Source: Deltaproteobacteria bacterium
Lineage (GTDB): Bacteria > Myxococcota_A > Polyangia > Polyangiales > Houyiibacteriaceae
DNA length: 34,864 nt
Assembly: GCA_019313915.1 (NCBI GenBank)
Contig: JAFDAJ010000002.1
Span: 95,098-129,961, forward strand
Direction: 5' to 3'
Shown here: positions 8,491-17,288 of the stretch, one piece after another
How the letters are laid out: every line of letters begins with the position of its first letter
Position numbering within the stretch: the stretch's first letter is position 1
The notes under the pieces: model-generated
Seen by the model: the letters and a program-made list of their open reading frames with translations, nothing else
Database searches by the model: none
What the model was told of the DNA's origin: nothing
Translations under genes and position numbers: made by a program

Positions 8491-9828
8491 GTGAACAGCG
8501 TGAAGCGGGTTGCGATCGTTTTCTCCGGCGGGCCTGCGCCGGCGGCCAACGCGGTGATCTCAGCGGCGGCAATTTCATTTTTGGAGGCGGGAGTGGAGGT
8601 GCTCGGCATCTTCCACGGGTACACCAACCTTCAAGAATACGATCCGGTCACCCATCCAATGCTCGAATTCGAGCACTATCGGTCGCTCGTGCCCGCCGAC
8701 ATTCGTGGCCTCCGCAACAGCCGGGGCGTCATCATCGGAACGGCGCGCGTCAATCCCGGCGCCACCATAGAAGTGCCTTCGGACCTCCTCGATCCCGAGA
8801 AAGCCGACCGTCTCTGCCGGATCCACCACGCCCTGGCCGACCTCGAGGTCGACGCGCTGATCTCGATCGGCGGCGACGACACACTCAAGACGGCGAACTT
8901 CCTGTACGAGTTCCAGCGACACCACGTCGCCGTCGAAAACCGCATCCGTATCGTGCATTTGCCCAAGACCATCGACAACGACTATCGCGGTATCGACTTC
9001 ACCTTTGGTTTCTTCACGGCGGTCGACGTGATGGCCAAAGAGCTCTTGAATCTGCGAGCTGATTGCATCGCAACCAGCGGGTACTTCATCGTCGAGACCA
9101 TGGGCCGCAAGGCGGGTTGGCTCTCCTACGGAGTTGCGATTGCCGGCGAAGCCAACATGGTGCTCTCGCCAGAAGACGTTCACGGCGCTCTCGCGATTGA
9201 AGAGAAATGCGTCGACCCGATCACCGGCGAAGAGACAACGGAGCGGCGACTTTCGGTCACGGCGCTCGTCGATCGCATCGTGGATGTCATGCTCGAACGC
9301 GAGACGCGCGACCAGTACTACGGCACGGTCGTGCTCGCCGAAGGCCTATCCGAGTTGCTCCCGGAAAACGCACTGGTTGGGATGCCCCGGGACGAGCACG
9401 GGCACATCCGTCTCAGCGCGTTTGACCTCGCTAGAATGGTTTCGGACCGCGTGCAGACGCGATACGAGGAGCGCACGGGCCGCCGCAAGAAAGTCCGGCA
9501 CATCCAGCTCGGCTACGAGTCGCGTTGCGCCCCGCCGCATGCGTTTGACGTCATGCTCGCAAGCCAGCTCGGCATCGGCGCCTTTCGCGCGCTGGTAGAG
9601 GAACAGCTCGACGGCTACATGGTGAGCGTCAGCGGGCAGCTCGACCTGCACTACGTCGAATTTTCCAAACTGATCAATCCACAGACGCTGCGCACCGAGG
9701 TGCGGTACATCGAAACCGGAAGCGACTTCCATCGGCTCGCGCGCTTCTTGGAAACACGCACCGGCCGGCGCTTTGGGTGGAGTCCGGGTTTGCGTCTGGA
9801 GCCAGAAACCGAAAAGCCTCCGGAGTAA
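8491..9828 (+). CDS. pfp: 6-phosphofructokinase, probably pyrophosphate-dependent
   Basis: The 445-residue product (read from GTG 8491) phosphorylates fructose 6-phosphate to the 1,6-bisphosphate. It carries GGPAPAANAVI at 13-23, the phosphoryl-donor site GGDDT at 127-131, the catalytic loop PKTIDND at 158-164, and MGRKAGW at 204-210. In ATP-dependent enzymes the corresponding positions are usually GGDGS and PGTIDND; Asp in GGDD and Lys in PKTIDND are the known marks of PPi-dependent enzymes, which work reversibly. Length exceeds the ~320 residues of bacterial ATP enzymes and suits the longer PPi clade. The start is uncertain: GTG codons at 8488, 8491 and 8500 all precede VKRVAIVFSGG, and the frame is open to ATG 8422, only 4 bases from the divergent hydratase start. 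The TAA stop lies in the loop of a terminator for rpsU. Confidence 0.9.
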   Translation: MNSVKRVAIVFSGGPAPAANAVISAAAISFLEAGVEVLGIFHGYTNLQEYDPVTHPMLEFEHYRSLVPADIRGLRNSRGVIIGTARVNPGATIEVPSDLLDPEKADRLCRIHHALADLEVDALISIGGDDTLKTANFLYEFQRHHVAVENRIRIVHLPKTIDNDYRGIDFTFGFFTAVDVMAKELLNLRADCIATSGYFIVETMGRKAGWLSYGVAIAGEANMVLSPEDVHGALAIEEKCVDPITGEETTERRLSVTALVDRIVDVMLERETRDQYYGTVVLAEGLSELLPENALVGMPRDEHGHIRLSAFDLARMVSDRVQTRYEERTGRRKKVRHIQLGYESRCAPPHAFDVMLASQLGIGAFRALVEEQLDGYMVSVSGQLDLHYVEFSKLINPQTLRTEVRYIETGSDFHRLARFLETRTGRRFGWSPGLRLEPETEKPPE

Positions 9829-9838
9829 CTCCGAAGGC
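9812..9838 (-). terminator. Rho-independent terminator of rpsU
   Basis: On the minus strand, six bases after the rpsU stop, a ten-base-pair stem (arms 9829-9838 and 9816-9825, one G-T wobble) closes a three-base loop and is followed by TTTT (9812-9815). The loop is the TAA stop codon of the convergent phosphofructokinase gene, so the last codons of that gene form one arm. On the plus strand no T-run follows, so it should act mainly for rpsU. Confidence 0.75.
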
Positions 9839-9844
9839 CTCGTC

Positions 9845-10072
9845 TCAGAACGGACGCTCGCTGATCTGGCGAACACGCTTGCGGCGGCGGCGCGCGGCCT
9901 CGGCGGACTTCTTTCGCTTCTTGATCGACGGCTTCATGTAATGACGGCGGCGCTTGAGCTCACGGAGGATGCCTTCGGTCGCCATTTTGCGCTTGAGGTG
10001 CTTGACCGCACGTTCGAGTCCACGTTCACCGACGTGAACTTCGATAGGCTTACATTGTACGGTCTCAACCAT
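9845..10072 (-). CDS. rpsU: 30S ribosomal protein S21
   Basis: The 75-residue product begins MVETVQCKPIEVHVGERGLE, continues RAVKHLKRKMATEGILRELKRRRHYMKPSIKKRKK and ends in an Arg/Lys-rich tail, the S21 pattern. S21 is a small, very basic protein of the 30S platform near the 3' end of 16S rRNA, where it helps with initiation on mRNAs. The start ATG has GAGGAG (minus strand of 10084-10089) eleven bases upstream. It stands alone, with a 114-base gap upstream from the clpB stop and its own terminator overlapping the end of the convergent phosphofructokinase gene. It is not in the rpsU-dnaG-rpoD arrangement known from enterobacteria. Confidence 0.96.
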   Translation of the reverse strand: MVETVQCKPIEVHVGERGLERAVKHLKRKMATEGILRELKRRRHYMKPSIKKRKKSAEAARRRRKRVRQISERPF

Positions 10073-10186
10073 GAACGCTTTTGCTCCTCTTACGAGCGCC
10101 GGAGGCTTACACAGTGTACACAGCCGTGCAAGGAGGCCTGGTTTTCCCGGGGGCAGCCGGCTTAACAGTTCGTAATTTTTGCCTTA

Positions 10187-12793
10187 TTAGGCGTTGATGC
10201 GGCTTTCGTCCCCGCTGGCAGGGCCTACCCGGCCGAAAACGAGCTTTCCATCGCCCGGCTCGACCCGAATCGAGTCGCCGGCTGCAAAGCGGCCTGCGAG
10301 GATATCCTCTGCCAAACCGTTCTCGAGATAGCGCTGGATCGCGCGCTTGAGTGGCCGGGCGCCGTAGGCTGGGTCGTAGCCGACGTTTGCGAGGAAGTCT
10401 TTCGCCGGGTCGGTGACTTCGAGCCTCAGGTCACGCTCGGCGAGCCGCTTTTCGAAGATACCGAGTTGCACGTCCACGATGCTCCGAAGCTGTGCGCGGT
10501 CGAGCCGATGAAAAATGATCGTCTCATCGAGCCGGTTGAGAAACTCCGGCCGGAACGCGTCGCGCAAGTCTTCCGTGACGGCTTTGCGCATCGATTCCTC
10601 ATCCTCGAGTGCCATGATGTGATGTGACCCGACGTTGGACGTCAAGATGATCACGACGTTTTTGAAGTCGACCGTGCGCCCCTGACCGTCGGTCAATCGA
10701 CCGTCATCGAGCACTTGCAGCAGCACGTTCCACACGTCGGGGTGGGCCTTCTCGACCTCGTCGAAGAGGAGAACGGCATACGGGCGGCGGCGCACCGGCT
10801 CGGTCAGCTGACCCCCCTCTTCGTATCCGACGTATCCAGGAGGCGCGCCAATGAGACGGGCCACGGCGTGCTTTTCCATGTACTCGCTCATGTCGAGCCG
10901 GATCATCGCTTTGTCGTCGTCGAACAGGAACTCGGCGAGCGCCCGTGCGAGCTCCGTCTTACCGACACCGGTGGGCCCGAGGAAGAGGAACGACCCGATC
11001 GGACGATTGGGCTCGCTCAACCCGGCGCGCGACCGCCTCACGGCGTTGGACACTGCCACGACCGCCTCGTCCTGACCGATCACGCGCTCGCGCAAGCGGT
11101 CCTCCATGTGAAGGAGTTTGTCCTTTTCGCCTTCGAGCATCTTGCTCACCGGAATGCCCGTCCACTTGGAGACGATGTCGGCGATGTCTTCGTCGGTGAC
11201 CTCTTCCTTGAGGAACGAAGCGTTTGTCTGTACCTCGGCAAGCTTCTGCTGCGCTTGGGTTACCGCGGCCTCTGCGGCAGGGATTTCGCCGTATTGCAGC
11301 CGAGCGGCCTCCTCGTACTCGGTCGTGCGTTCCGCGCGCTCGAGGTCGAGCCGGAGGCTTTCGACGAGCTCCTTCGTCTCACGAATCTCGGTGATGACCT
11401 CCTTTTCGCGGAGCCACTGCGCGCGCATCGTGTCGCGGTGTTCTTGAAGCTCGGAGAGCTCTTTTTCCAGATCTTCGAGACGCTTCTTGCTCGCGTCGTC
11501 CTTCTCTTTCTTGAGCGCTTGACGCTCGATCTCGAGCTGTGTGACCTTTCGTTCCACGGTGTCGATCGGCGCAGGGAGCGAGTCGATCTCCATCTTCAAC
11601 CGGGACGCCGCCTCGTCGACGAGGTCGATCGCCTTGTCCGGTAAGAAGCGATCGGTGATGTAGCGATGGCTCAACGTCGCGGCCGCTACGATTGCGGAGT
11701 CTTGAATGCGAATACCGTGGTGAATCTCGTAGCGCTCTTTGAGGCCGCGCAGGATGCCGATGGTGTCAGGCACCGAGGGCTCGCCCGCGAAGACCGGCTG
11801 GAACCGCCGCGCGAGCGCCGCGTCCTTTTCGATGCGCTTGCGATACTCGTCGAGCGTGGTCGCGCCAACGCATCGCAGCTCACCGCGCGCCAACGCCGGC
11901 TTGAGCATGTTGCTCGCATCCATCGAACCTTCGGCCGCACCCGCCCCGACTAGCGTGTGGAGCTCGTCGATGAAGAGAATGACCTCGCCTTTCGCCGATT
12001 CGATCTCTTCCAGCACGGCCTTGAGACGTTCCTCGAACTCGCCGCGGTACTTGGAGCCCGCTATCAATGCGGCGAGGTCCAGCGCGAGAAACTTCTTGTT
12101 CTTCAGCCCTTCCGGGACGTCTCCTTGAACGATCCGGTGTGCGATCCCTTCGGCGATTGCGGTCTTGCCGACGCCGGGCTCACCGATGAGCACTGGGTTG
12201 TTCTTGGTGCGGCGAGACAGAACCTGCATCACGCGGCGAATCTCCTCGTCACGCCCAATCACCGGGTCGGTCTTGCCTTGCCGCGCGGCCTCGGTGAGGT
12301 CGTTCGTGTACTTCTCGAGGGCCTGGAACTTCCCTTCGGGATCTGGATCGGTCACCCGTTGGGTCCCACGAACTTCTTGTAGGGCTTGCAGCAGCTTCGC
12401 GCGATCGACGCCCTGTGCTTCGAGCGCCTTCTTCAGTTGGCTGTCGCTGTACGCAGCGAGGAGCACGTGCTCCGCGGATGTGTATTCGTCCTTGAGCGCT
12501 TCGGTTTCTTTCCACGCGCCGTTGAGCACATCACGAAGCCGTGACGAGATGCCGGGTTCTGCGCCGCCGGCGACTTTGGGCATGCGGTCCAGGACCGCGC
12601 CGAGCGCGCGAATCAGGCCCTGCAGGTCGGCGCCTGCCTTCTCGAGAATTGCCGGCGCGAGCCCGCCCGCCTGGGCGAGAAGGTCGAGCAGCAGATGCTC
12701 GGGATACACCTCCGGATTGCCTCGATCCGCCGCGTTTTGCTGGGCGGCAACCAAGGCCTCGCGTGTCTTCGTGGTGAGTCTGTCGAGTCGCAT
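10187..12793 (-). CDS. clpB: ATP-dependent disaggregase ClpB
   Basis: The 868-residue product has the full ClpB order: N-domain ([14 protein letters not shown] to about 145), AAA+ 1 with Walker A GEPGVGKT at 204-211, the coiled-coil middle domain (about 400-520, rich in Glu/Lys/Leu heptads), and AAA+ 2 with Walker A GPTGVGKT near 604 and the substrate-pore segment [13 protein letters not shown]. ClpB hexamers thread aggregated proteins through the pore and hand them to the DnaK system for refolding. The middle domain and the absence of a ClpP-binding loop set it apart from ClpA/ClpC. The frame is open 12 codons further upstream, but MRLDRLT is the standard ClpB start. A CIRCE or sigma-32 heat-shock promoter was not recognised in the 75 bases upstream. 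The gene is monocistronic. Confidence 0.97.
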   Translation of the reverse strand: MRLDRLTTKTREALVAAQQNAADRGNPEVYPEHLLLDLLAQAGGLAPAILEKAGADLQGLIRALGAVLDRMPKVAGGAEPGISSRLRDVLNGAWKETEALKDEYTSAEHVLLAAYSDSQLKKALEAQGVDRAKLLQALQEVRGTQRVTDPDPEGKFQALEKYTNDLTEAARQGKTDPVIGRDEEIRRVMQVLSRRTKNNPVLIGEPGVGKTAIAEGIAHRIVQGDVPEGLKNKKFLALDLAALIAGSKYRGEFEERLKAVLEEIESAKGEVILFIDELHTLVGAGAAEGSMDASNMLKPALARGELRCVGATTLDEYRKRIEKDAALARRFQPVFAGEPSVPDTIGILRGLKERYEIHHGIRIQDSAIVAAATLSHRYITDRFLPDKAIDLVDEAASRLKMEIDSLPAPIDTVERKVTQLEIERQALKKEKDDASKKRLEDLEKELSELQEHRDTMRAQWLREKEVITEIRETKELVESLRLDLERAERTTEYEEAARLQYGEIPAAEAAVTQAQQKLAEVQTNASFLKEEVTDEDIADIVSKWTGIPVSKMLEGEKDKLLHMEDRLRERVIGQDEAVVAVSNAVRRSRAGLSEPNRPIGSFLFLGPTGVGKTELARALAEFLFDDDKAMIRLDMSEYMEKHAVARLIGAPPGYVGYEEGGQLTEPVRRRPYAVLLFDEVEKAHPDVWNVLLQVLDDGRLTDGQGRTVDFKNVVIILTSNVGSHHIMALEDEESMRKAVTEDLRDAFRPEFLNRLDETIIFHRLDRAQLRSIVDVQLGIFEKRLAERDLRLEVTDPAKDFLANVGYDPAYGARPLKRAIQRYLENGLAEDILAGRFAAGDSIRVEPGDGKLVFGRVGPASGDESRINA

Positions 12794-12868
12794 TTCACCG
12801 TAAGTTAAGCACGCCCAAGGGCGCGTCAATAGTTAGACAGCCACCAAGAACAGCGCAATAAGAGTCGG

Positions 12869-13372
12869 GTGCGTCCGACGATTTTCGCCGCCATAGCTAT
12901 CTTGATCATAGCCTCCAGTGTGTCTTGCATGTCTTGCAAGAGCGAATCGGCGCCAACCGGATTCGAGTCCCCCAGCGCCGCAATCGACTCGCTCTTTCGC
13001 TCGTACGGCATCCGGGACATGGCTCAAGACGAGGCACGACGGCGGTTGCAAGCGCGCGAGCGATTCGAGCTCCTCGATGAGCAGCTTTTTCAGAGCTGCT
13101 TTTCAGATTGGCATGGAGAGCACGACCACGCGCTCGGTGGATTCGTGTTCGGGCAGCTCGTCGCGGGCAAAGACGAGCTTCAGATCACGGTCGAGAACGA
13201 CAATGCCCAAGTGCGTGCAGCGTCCGCGTCGCCCGAGCTGAAATCGATCGTTCTCGTCAAGCAGAACGGGGCTTGGAAGATCGACCTCCGCCAGAGCGTC
13301 CCGCCCAAGGTCCGCCAGAGCCTCTACGAGGTGTATCGGCGGGCGCGAAGAGCTGAACGTCAAGCGCTCTAG
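12869..13372 (+). CDS. Putative lipoprotein with NTF2-like features, unknown function
   Basis: The 167-residue product starts at a GTG and opens with a hydrophobic signal (RPTIFAAIAILIIASSVSC) ending in a lipobox-like SVSC, with the lipidated Cys probably at 20. The mature part has a helical, charged segment (residues ~45-85) and then strands ending in VLVKQNGAWKIDLRQSV near 130-147. This phrase is typical of small NTF2-like lipoproteins (DUF4878 type), but the match is by eye only. It ends in a basic helix (RRARRAERQAL). The GTG is chosen because the next ATG (12929) would cut off the signal. It reads away from clpB across a 75-base gap, and converges on the DUF2723 gene with 9 bases between stops. 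Function is unknown. Confidence 0.72.
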   Translation: MRPTIFAAIAILIIASSVSCMSCKSESAPTGFESPSAAIDSLFRSYGIRDMAQDEARRRLQARERFELLDEQLFQSCFSDWHGEHDHALGGFVFGQLVAGKDELQITVENDNAQVRAASASPELKSIVLVKQNGAWKIDLRQSVPPKVRQSLYEVYRRARRAERQAL

Positions 13373-13381
13373 GGGTGGTCG

Positions 13382-15208
13382 TCAACGGATCGTGAACGGC
13401 GCGACGTCGATCGGCTCGCCCGGCGTCGCCTCCTTCAACGTGTCACGCATCATCAGTAGCTCTCGAGCGTGTGGATTCAGAGCCAGGCCTGCCGACACGG
13501 TTCGGAGCGCTGCGTTCGTGTCGCCAACCCCTGCAAAATACAGGGAATCTGCGTAGTGACGCCAGATCAGCTGGGTCTTGGTGTACTCCTCGATCGGCTG
13601 CCCGATGCGCTGGTAGAGGTCACCCCACAGCGCTGCGTGAGTATGCATAGCCCGCGCCTCGTCGGTATCCGTCGTGTCCGCGGTCAGCACCCGATGATAA
13701 AGATGTTCGGGGACCAGGAGGTTCATCATGTCCTGTGTCACCCGCACGTCCATCTCGACGTACACCGGTCGCAGTGCCGCGAGACTTTGGAGCTCCGCAA
13801 CGCTCAGCGTTCCATCGAGCACGTAGCTGCGCAACAGAGGGGTCAGCTCCGGCTCGTTCGTCACGAAGCGATCCACCAGGCTTGGATAGGTGAGCAACGG
13901 CAGCGGGATCATCGTGACGTCGGGCCGATTGAGCTCCTCGGCTTCGCCACCCCAATAGCGAAAGATCGTCTGTGGGTTGTGAACGAGGATGATGGAGCGA
14001 GGGGGCAGTGAGCGACGCAGGCCATCGTCGAACACGTCGGTGTCTACGAAGTTGGCGAGCGTCGATGCCTCTGACGAACGCACGAACTGAAAAGAAGCCG
14101 CCAAGGCGAGGAGCATTGCGAGCGCGGGCGCGAGCTTTTGTCTACTCGGCGCGGCCTCCGCCAATGCGGACAGCAAGACGCCGATCGCGAACACCGCCAG
14201 TATCGCGAGCGCCGCATAGGACAACATGAGATACGCAAGCGCATCGGGGTTGCCGCGAACGAAGCCGAGGGCGGCGCGCCCCAGTGCGTATACGGCCCAT
14301 AGAGTAAGCCAGAAAAGGCCGTATTTTCGCGAGGATTTGACCCGCAGCATGAAATACGCGCCCAGTACGGCAACGACGAGCGTGACCACGTGGAGACCTT
14401 CGCCGGTTGCGAGCAAGACGTCGGCAAATCGCTCACCAAAAGGCGCGACCGCGTCCGGCGACAGACTCTTCTGAAAGGCCTCTGCCGTGATCACCCAAAG
14501 AAAACGCCCGGGAGTCGATGGGTTACCAAGATTGAGAAACGGCTCCCGAAGCGCGCGCAACGGCAGGTAGAGATAAGTCAGCAGACCCGTGGCCAGAAAC
14601 CCCGCCGACCACGCAAGTGGCCTCCACCCCCAGGCTCGCCAGATACCAACCAGCAACCATAGCGACGGAACGACTGCAAGTACGGCGAGGTAATGATGGT
14701 TCGCGAGCGCGAGCCCCAACGCCAACGCGGCATGATAGAGCGGCCGCACATCGCCGTCCGGTCCTGAAAGCGAAACTCGAAGCAATCGCTCCATGGCGAT
14801 ACACAACAACGCCGCCTGCAGCGCGTACACCTCGGGCCGCACAGCTTGAAACCACCAAGCTTGCGTTCCAACGACCCACCAGGTAGCGGCCAACGCGAGG
14901 GGAAACCGCAGCGTATCCCGAATGAGGCCACCGACCTTCAGGGTGGTTTCGAACGCGAAGAACAACGCCACCGCAGCCACTGCGCCGAGAAGCGCGCACA
15001 CGAGGGCGACTCGAAACGACAGCGCCCCAATTGGCGCCAGATTGGCGGCGCCGAGGACGATCGACGCAAGAGGGTGTCCCGGGGGATGAGAAATGCCGAA
15101 GTCCGCAGCCGCAGCCACAAACTCACCCCCGTCAAACCAATGCGCGTATCCCGACGCCGTGCTCACGTAAATGAGAAGCGGAGGAACGCCGGCCAACAGG
15201 CCCTTCAT
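13382..15208 (-). CDS. DUF2723 family multi-pass membrane protein
   Basis: From ATG 15208 the protein has 608 residues. A first membrane helix (GLLAGVPPLLIYVSTAS) is followed by HWFDGGEFVAAAADFGISHPPGHPLASI, the hallmark of DUF2723 (PF11028) proteins, which resemble GT-C glycosyltransferases, with an acidic residue in the first loop. About ten further hydrophobic helices run to residue ~370. The C-terminal ~220 residues are soluble and probably periplasmic, and the last part (YFAGVGDTNAALRTVSAGLALNPHARELL) looks like a tetratricopeptide repeat. Bacterial members have no proven substrate; sugar transfer from a lipid carrier is inferred from fold. Upstream ATGs at 15343 and 15520 exist, but those extensions would run through a long hairpin or the EVE gene start. 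Divergent from the EVE gene. Confidence 0.87.
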   Translation of the reverse strand: MKGLLAGVPPLLIYVSTASGYAHWFDGGEFVAAAADFGISHPPGHPLASIVLGAANLAPIGALSFRVALVCALLGAVAAVALFFAFETTLKVGGLIRDTLRFPLALAATWWVVGTQAWWFQAVRPEVYALQAALLCIAMERLLRVSLSGPDGDVRPLYHAALALGLALANHHYLAVLAVVPSLWLLVGIWRAWGWRPLAWSAGFLATGLLTYLYLPLRALREPFLNLGNPSTPGRFLWVITAEAFQKSLSPDAVAPFGERFADVLLATGEGLHVVTLVVAVLGAYFMLRVKSSRKYGLFWLTLWAVYALGRAALGFVRGNPDALAYLMLSYAALAILAVFAIGVLLSALAEAAPSRQKLAPALAMLLALAASFQFVRSSEASTLANFVDTDVFDDGLRRSLPPRSIILVHNPQTIFRYWGGEAEELNRPDVTMIPLPLLTYPSLVDRFVTNEPELTPLLRSYVLDGTLSVAELQSLAALRPVYVEMDVRVTQDMMNLLVPEHLYHRVLTADTTDTDEARAMHTHAALWGDLYQRIGQPIEEYTKTQLIWRHYADSLYFAGVGDTNAALRTVSAGLALNPHARELLMMRDTLKEATPGEPIDVAPFTIR

Positions 15209-15279
15209 GAGATTCGACCGCAACACCCCGCCATGATCCGATGAGCGCGCCAGCGTGGTCAATCTACGAACAAACCAAA

Positions 15280-15330
15280 CGATTGGAGAACGGCTCGCGA
15301 GCACGTCCGTCGCGAGCCGTTCTCCGATCG
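15280..15330. promoter_or_regulatory. Long perfect hairpin in a divergent promoter region
   Basis: Arms 15285-15300 and 15310-15325 are exact reverse complements (16 bases) around a nine-base loop. Four more outer bases (15280-15283 with 15327-15330) pair after one T-G position, giving 21-base arms. It lies between the DUF2723 start (15208) and the EVE gene start (15353). It lacks a T-run on the plus strand, and the minus strand only has a T-rich tail, so it is not a typical terminator. It could be an operator, an RNA stem in either 5' leader, or a mobile palindrome. The function is not known. Confidence 0.6.
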
Positions 15331-15352
15331 TATGGTGTGCCATAGTCTGCCG

Positions 15353-15838
15353 ATGCCGAAACGCGTGACGAAGTACTGGCTGATGAAGAGTGAGCCGGGG
15401 ACTTACTCCATCGATGATTTGGAGCGCGACCGCACTGAACCGTGGGACGGGGTGCGAAACTACCAAGCTCGAAACTTCATGCGCGAGATGGCCGAGGGTG
15501 ACCTGGCGATTTTCTACCACTCGAGCACGAATCCTCCGGGCGCCGTCGGCGTGTGCCGTGTCAGTCGCGAGGCGTATCCCGACCCGACCCAGTTCGACAA
15601 GAACAGCTCGTACTACGACCCCAAATCCAGGAAGGACGACCCACGTTGGTCACTCGTCGATGTCGAGTTCGCAGAGAAGTTCGCGGAGCCAATTTCGCTC
15701 CAAGCTTTGAAAGAAGATTCGTCCCTGGAGGGCATGCTGGTCACCCAGAAAGGCTCGCGGTTGTCAGTTCAGCCAGTGGACAAGAAGCATTTTAGGCGGT
15801 TGCTGAAAGTGGCCAGGGCGAACACGAAACTGCGCTAG
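15353..15838 (+). CDS. EVE domain protein (Thy28-like)
   Basis: The 161-residue product is a single EVE domain: KYWLMKSEPGTYSIDDL at 7-23, then WDGVRNYQARNFMREMAEGDLAIFYHSS at 31-58, VGVCRVSREAYPD, and WSLVDVEF. EVE domains belong to the PUA-like fold and bind modified bases in DNA or RNA; the stand-alone form is widespread in Proteobacteria and is related to eukaryotic THYN1. The physiological role of the stand-alone form is unsettled. The start is placed at MPKRVTKYW; an ATG 21 bases upstream (15332) is possible but would begin right at the edge of the hairpin. No restriction or defence gene is next to it, so its neighbours give no evidence for a defence role here. Confidence 0.93.
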   Translation: MPKRVTKYWLMKSEPGTYSIDDLERDRTEPWDGVRNYQARNFMREMAEGDLAIFYHSSTNPPGAVGVCRVSREAYPDPTQFDKNSSYYDPKSRKDDPRWSLVDVEFAEKFAEPISLQALKEDSSLEGMLVTQKGSRLSVQPVDKKHFRRLLKVARANTKLR

Positions 15839-15846
15839 GGCCTTCA

Positions 15847-15924
15847 GTGCCAGTGCCAGTGCCAGTGCCAGTGCCAGTGCCAGTGCCAGTGCCAGTGCCA
15901 GTGCCAGTGCCAGTGCCAGTGTCA
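15847..15924. repeat. GTGCCA hexanucleotide tandem array (12 perfect copies plus one variant)
   Basis: Twelve exact head-to-tail copies of GTGCCA run from 15847 to 15918, followed by one GTGTCA copy (15919-15924). The array fills almost the whole 83-base gap between two convergent genes. It starts eight bases after the EVE stop codon. The TCA of the variant unit is, on the minus strand, the TGA stop codon of the metallophosphatase. Such arrays change copy number by slipped-strand replication. Confidence 0.97.
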
Positions 15925-16806
15925 GACCCACTGGTCTTCGGCCTTCACGCCCCCCGCCGTCACCGTCAGCTTCACATGATGTCGCTTCTTCTCTCCGTTC
16001 ATCTGTCGATGACGCGGGACCTCGGCGGCGTTCACGTAGAGCACGCCGTCCTTTTCAACCTGCGCCGGCCGGCGCTTCCCTGACTTCGTCTTTCGGTGCA
16101 TGTGGCCCGCCACCGTTGCGAGGACCTTGCGGCCGTTGCTGTTTGCGTAACGCAACGCCTCTTCGAGATCGTGGTCGCCCCAGTCCTCTTCCTTTCGGCG
16201 GAAGTCGCAGCCCCAGATCGAATCCGCGCGGTCTCCCAAACCCGATGGGCCATTGTGGGAGAGGAAGAGGATCGGCGCGTTGTCGCAGGCGTCGATCAGC
16301 GACTTCAGGCGGGCGATCGATGATTCGATCGAATCGACGCCGTATGCCTCGGCCAAGTAGCGTAGGCAGGCCAGACGCCGGCCTCCGATCGAATGTGGGC
16401 GGCCCACGACGATGTTGAGCGGAACCCCGGCGGGCGTGAGGCGGCGCTGGCTATAGGCGAGGAGCTCGACGGCGCCCAGCGCCCTGTCGAGGCTTCGGCA
16501 GCGTCGGGCTTGACCCTGGCAGAACACATCGCGGAGTCGGTGGGCGCGGGGCGCGATCTCCGCGCCGAGTTGCAATGCGTGCAAACCATCGTGATTGCCC
16601 GGAATGCACATTGCCGGCACGCGAAGCCTTCGAAGTGAACGCGCAACGCGCTGTCCGCGTATCTGCGTATACGCGGCAAGGTCGCCAACGAAAAGCAACA
16701 GATCGTAGCCACTGCCGTTGAAGAACGCGACGTCTTCGTCGTCCCAAAAGAGATGAACATCACCGATTACACCGATCGTGGCCGCTTGCGTGGCACCGCT
16801 GTTCAT
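15922..16806 (-). CDS. Calcineurin-like metallophosphoesterase
   Basis: From ATG 16806 the protein has 294 residues and all metallophosphoesterase motifs in order: GDVH at 15-18, GDLA at 41-44, GNHD at 70-73, LSHNGPSGLG near 205-215 and GHMH near 245. These residues bind two metal ions and activate water to cut phosphoesters. The long distance between GNHD and the SHNG motif, and the SHNGPSGLG phrase itself, recall a family known from cyanobacteria and other phyla (TIGR04168), but I cannot confirm this. No signal peptide is visible, so it should be cytosolic. The frame is open to 16866, overlapping the divergent DUF4234 gene start; the shorter start leaves a 53-base divergent gap. The stop codon lies in the last unit of the GTGCCA array. 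Confidence 0.9.
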   Translation of the reverse strand: MNSGATQAATIGVIGDVHLFWDDEDVAFFNGSGYDLLLFVGDLAAYTQIRGQRVARSLRRLRVPAMCIPGNHDGLHALQLGAEIAPRAHRLRDVFCQGQARRCRSLDRALGAVELLAYSQRRLTPAGVPLNIVVGRPHSIGGRRLACLRYLAEAYGVDSIESSIARLKSLIDACDNAPILFLSHNGPSGLGDRADSIWGCDFRRKEEDWGDHDLEEALRYANSNGRKVLATVAGHMHRKTKSGKRRPAQVEKDGVLYVNAAEVPRHRQMNGEKKRHHVKLTVTAGGVKAEDQWV

Positions 16807-16859
16807 GGGACGAAACTTAGCCGACGTGGAGCAACGCGCGAGCGGGAAGAGACCATGCG

Positions 16860-17282
16860 ATGACACCTCCCATCATCCAGCGCCGTGAACCTGCCTTGGT
16901 GCTGGTTCTCAGCATCGTCACGCTCGGGATCTATCTCCCGTTTTGGTACCACGGCGTCTATGAAGACCTCCAGACACTCGATGGTCGCACGCCGACGGGC
17001 CACGGTTTTTGGCTCGACTTCTTGTTCGTAATCCTCACCTTTGCGATTTACGGCATCTGGGTCGACTATCAAATCTCCCAGCAGATCGCGCAGTTCGAAG
17101 AACGCAACGGACTCGGCCCGGTGCAAGACACGTCGATCATCGCGATCATCCTCGACGTGGCGTCTTACTTTACTGCGTTCTTCACCAACTTCGTCACCAG
17201 TGCGATTCAGCAAGACCAAATCAATCGCATCGTCGAAAAGCTAGAAGCGCGGCTGACGAGTGACGCCGGCGTTCCGGCCTAG
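16860..17282 (+). CDS. DUF4234 domain membrane protein
   Basis: The 140-residue product has the DUF4234 opening: REPALVLVLSIVTLGIYLPFWYHGVYEDLQTL at 9-40, where a short helix with TLGIY is followed by a WY pair. Two further hydrophobic segments follow, FWLDFLFVILTFAIYGIWV near 50-68 and IIAIILDVASYFTAFFTNFV near 93-112. The C-terminal tail QQDQINRIVEKLE is charged and helical. It is a small integral membrane protein of unknown function. It is the first gene of a likely plus-strand unit; the mobA ATG follows only six bases after its stop. Confidence 0.85.
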   Translation: MTPPIIQRREPALVLVLSIVTLGIYLPFWYHGVYEDLQTLDGRTPTGHGFWLDFLFVILTFAIYGIWVDYQISQQIAQFEERNGLGPVQDTSIIAIILDVASYFTAFFTNFVTSAIQQDQINRIVEKLEARLTSDAGVPA

Positions 17283-17288
17283 TTGCAG

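Noticed and set aside
10715-11644. Long plus-strand frame (309 residues) opposite clpB
   Set aside because: Shadow of clpB caused by GC-rich codon use.
15209-15520. N-terminal extension of the DUF2723 protein
   Set aside because: It would code through the long hairpin and into the EVE gene; the family begins near the first membrane helix at 15208.
15847-15924. CRISPR array
   Set aside because: Units are six bases without spacers; this is a simple tandem repeat.
15847-16083. Frame encoding a (Pro-Val)n peptide
   Set aside because: It arises from the GTGCCA repeat and runs antisense through the metallophosphatase gene.
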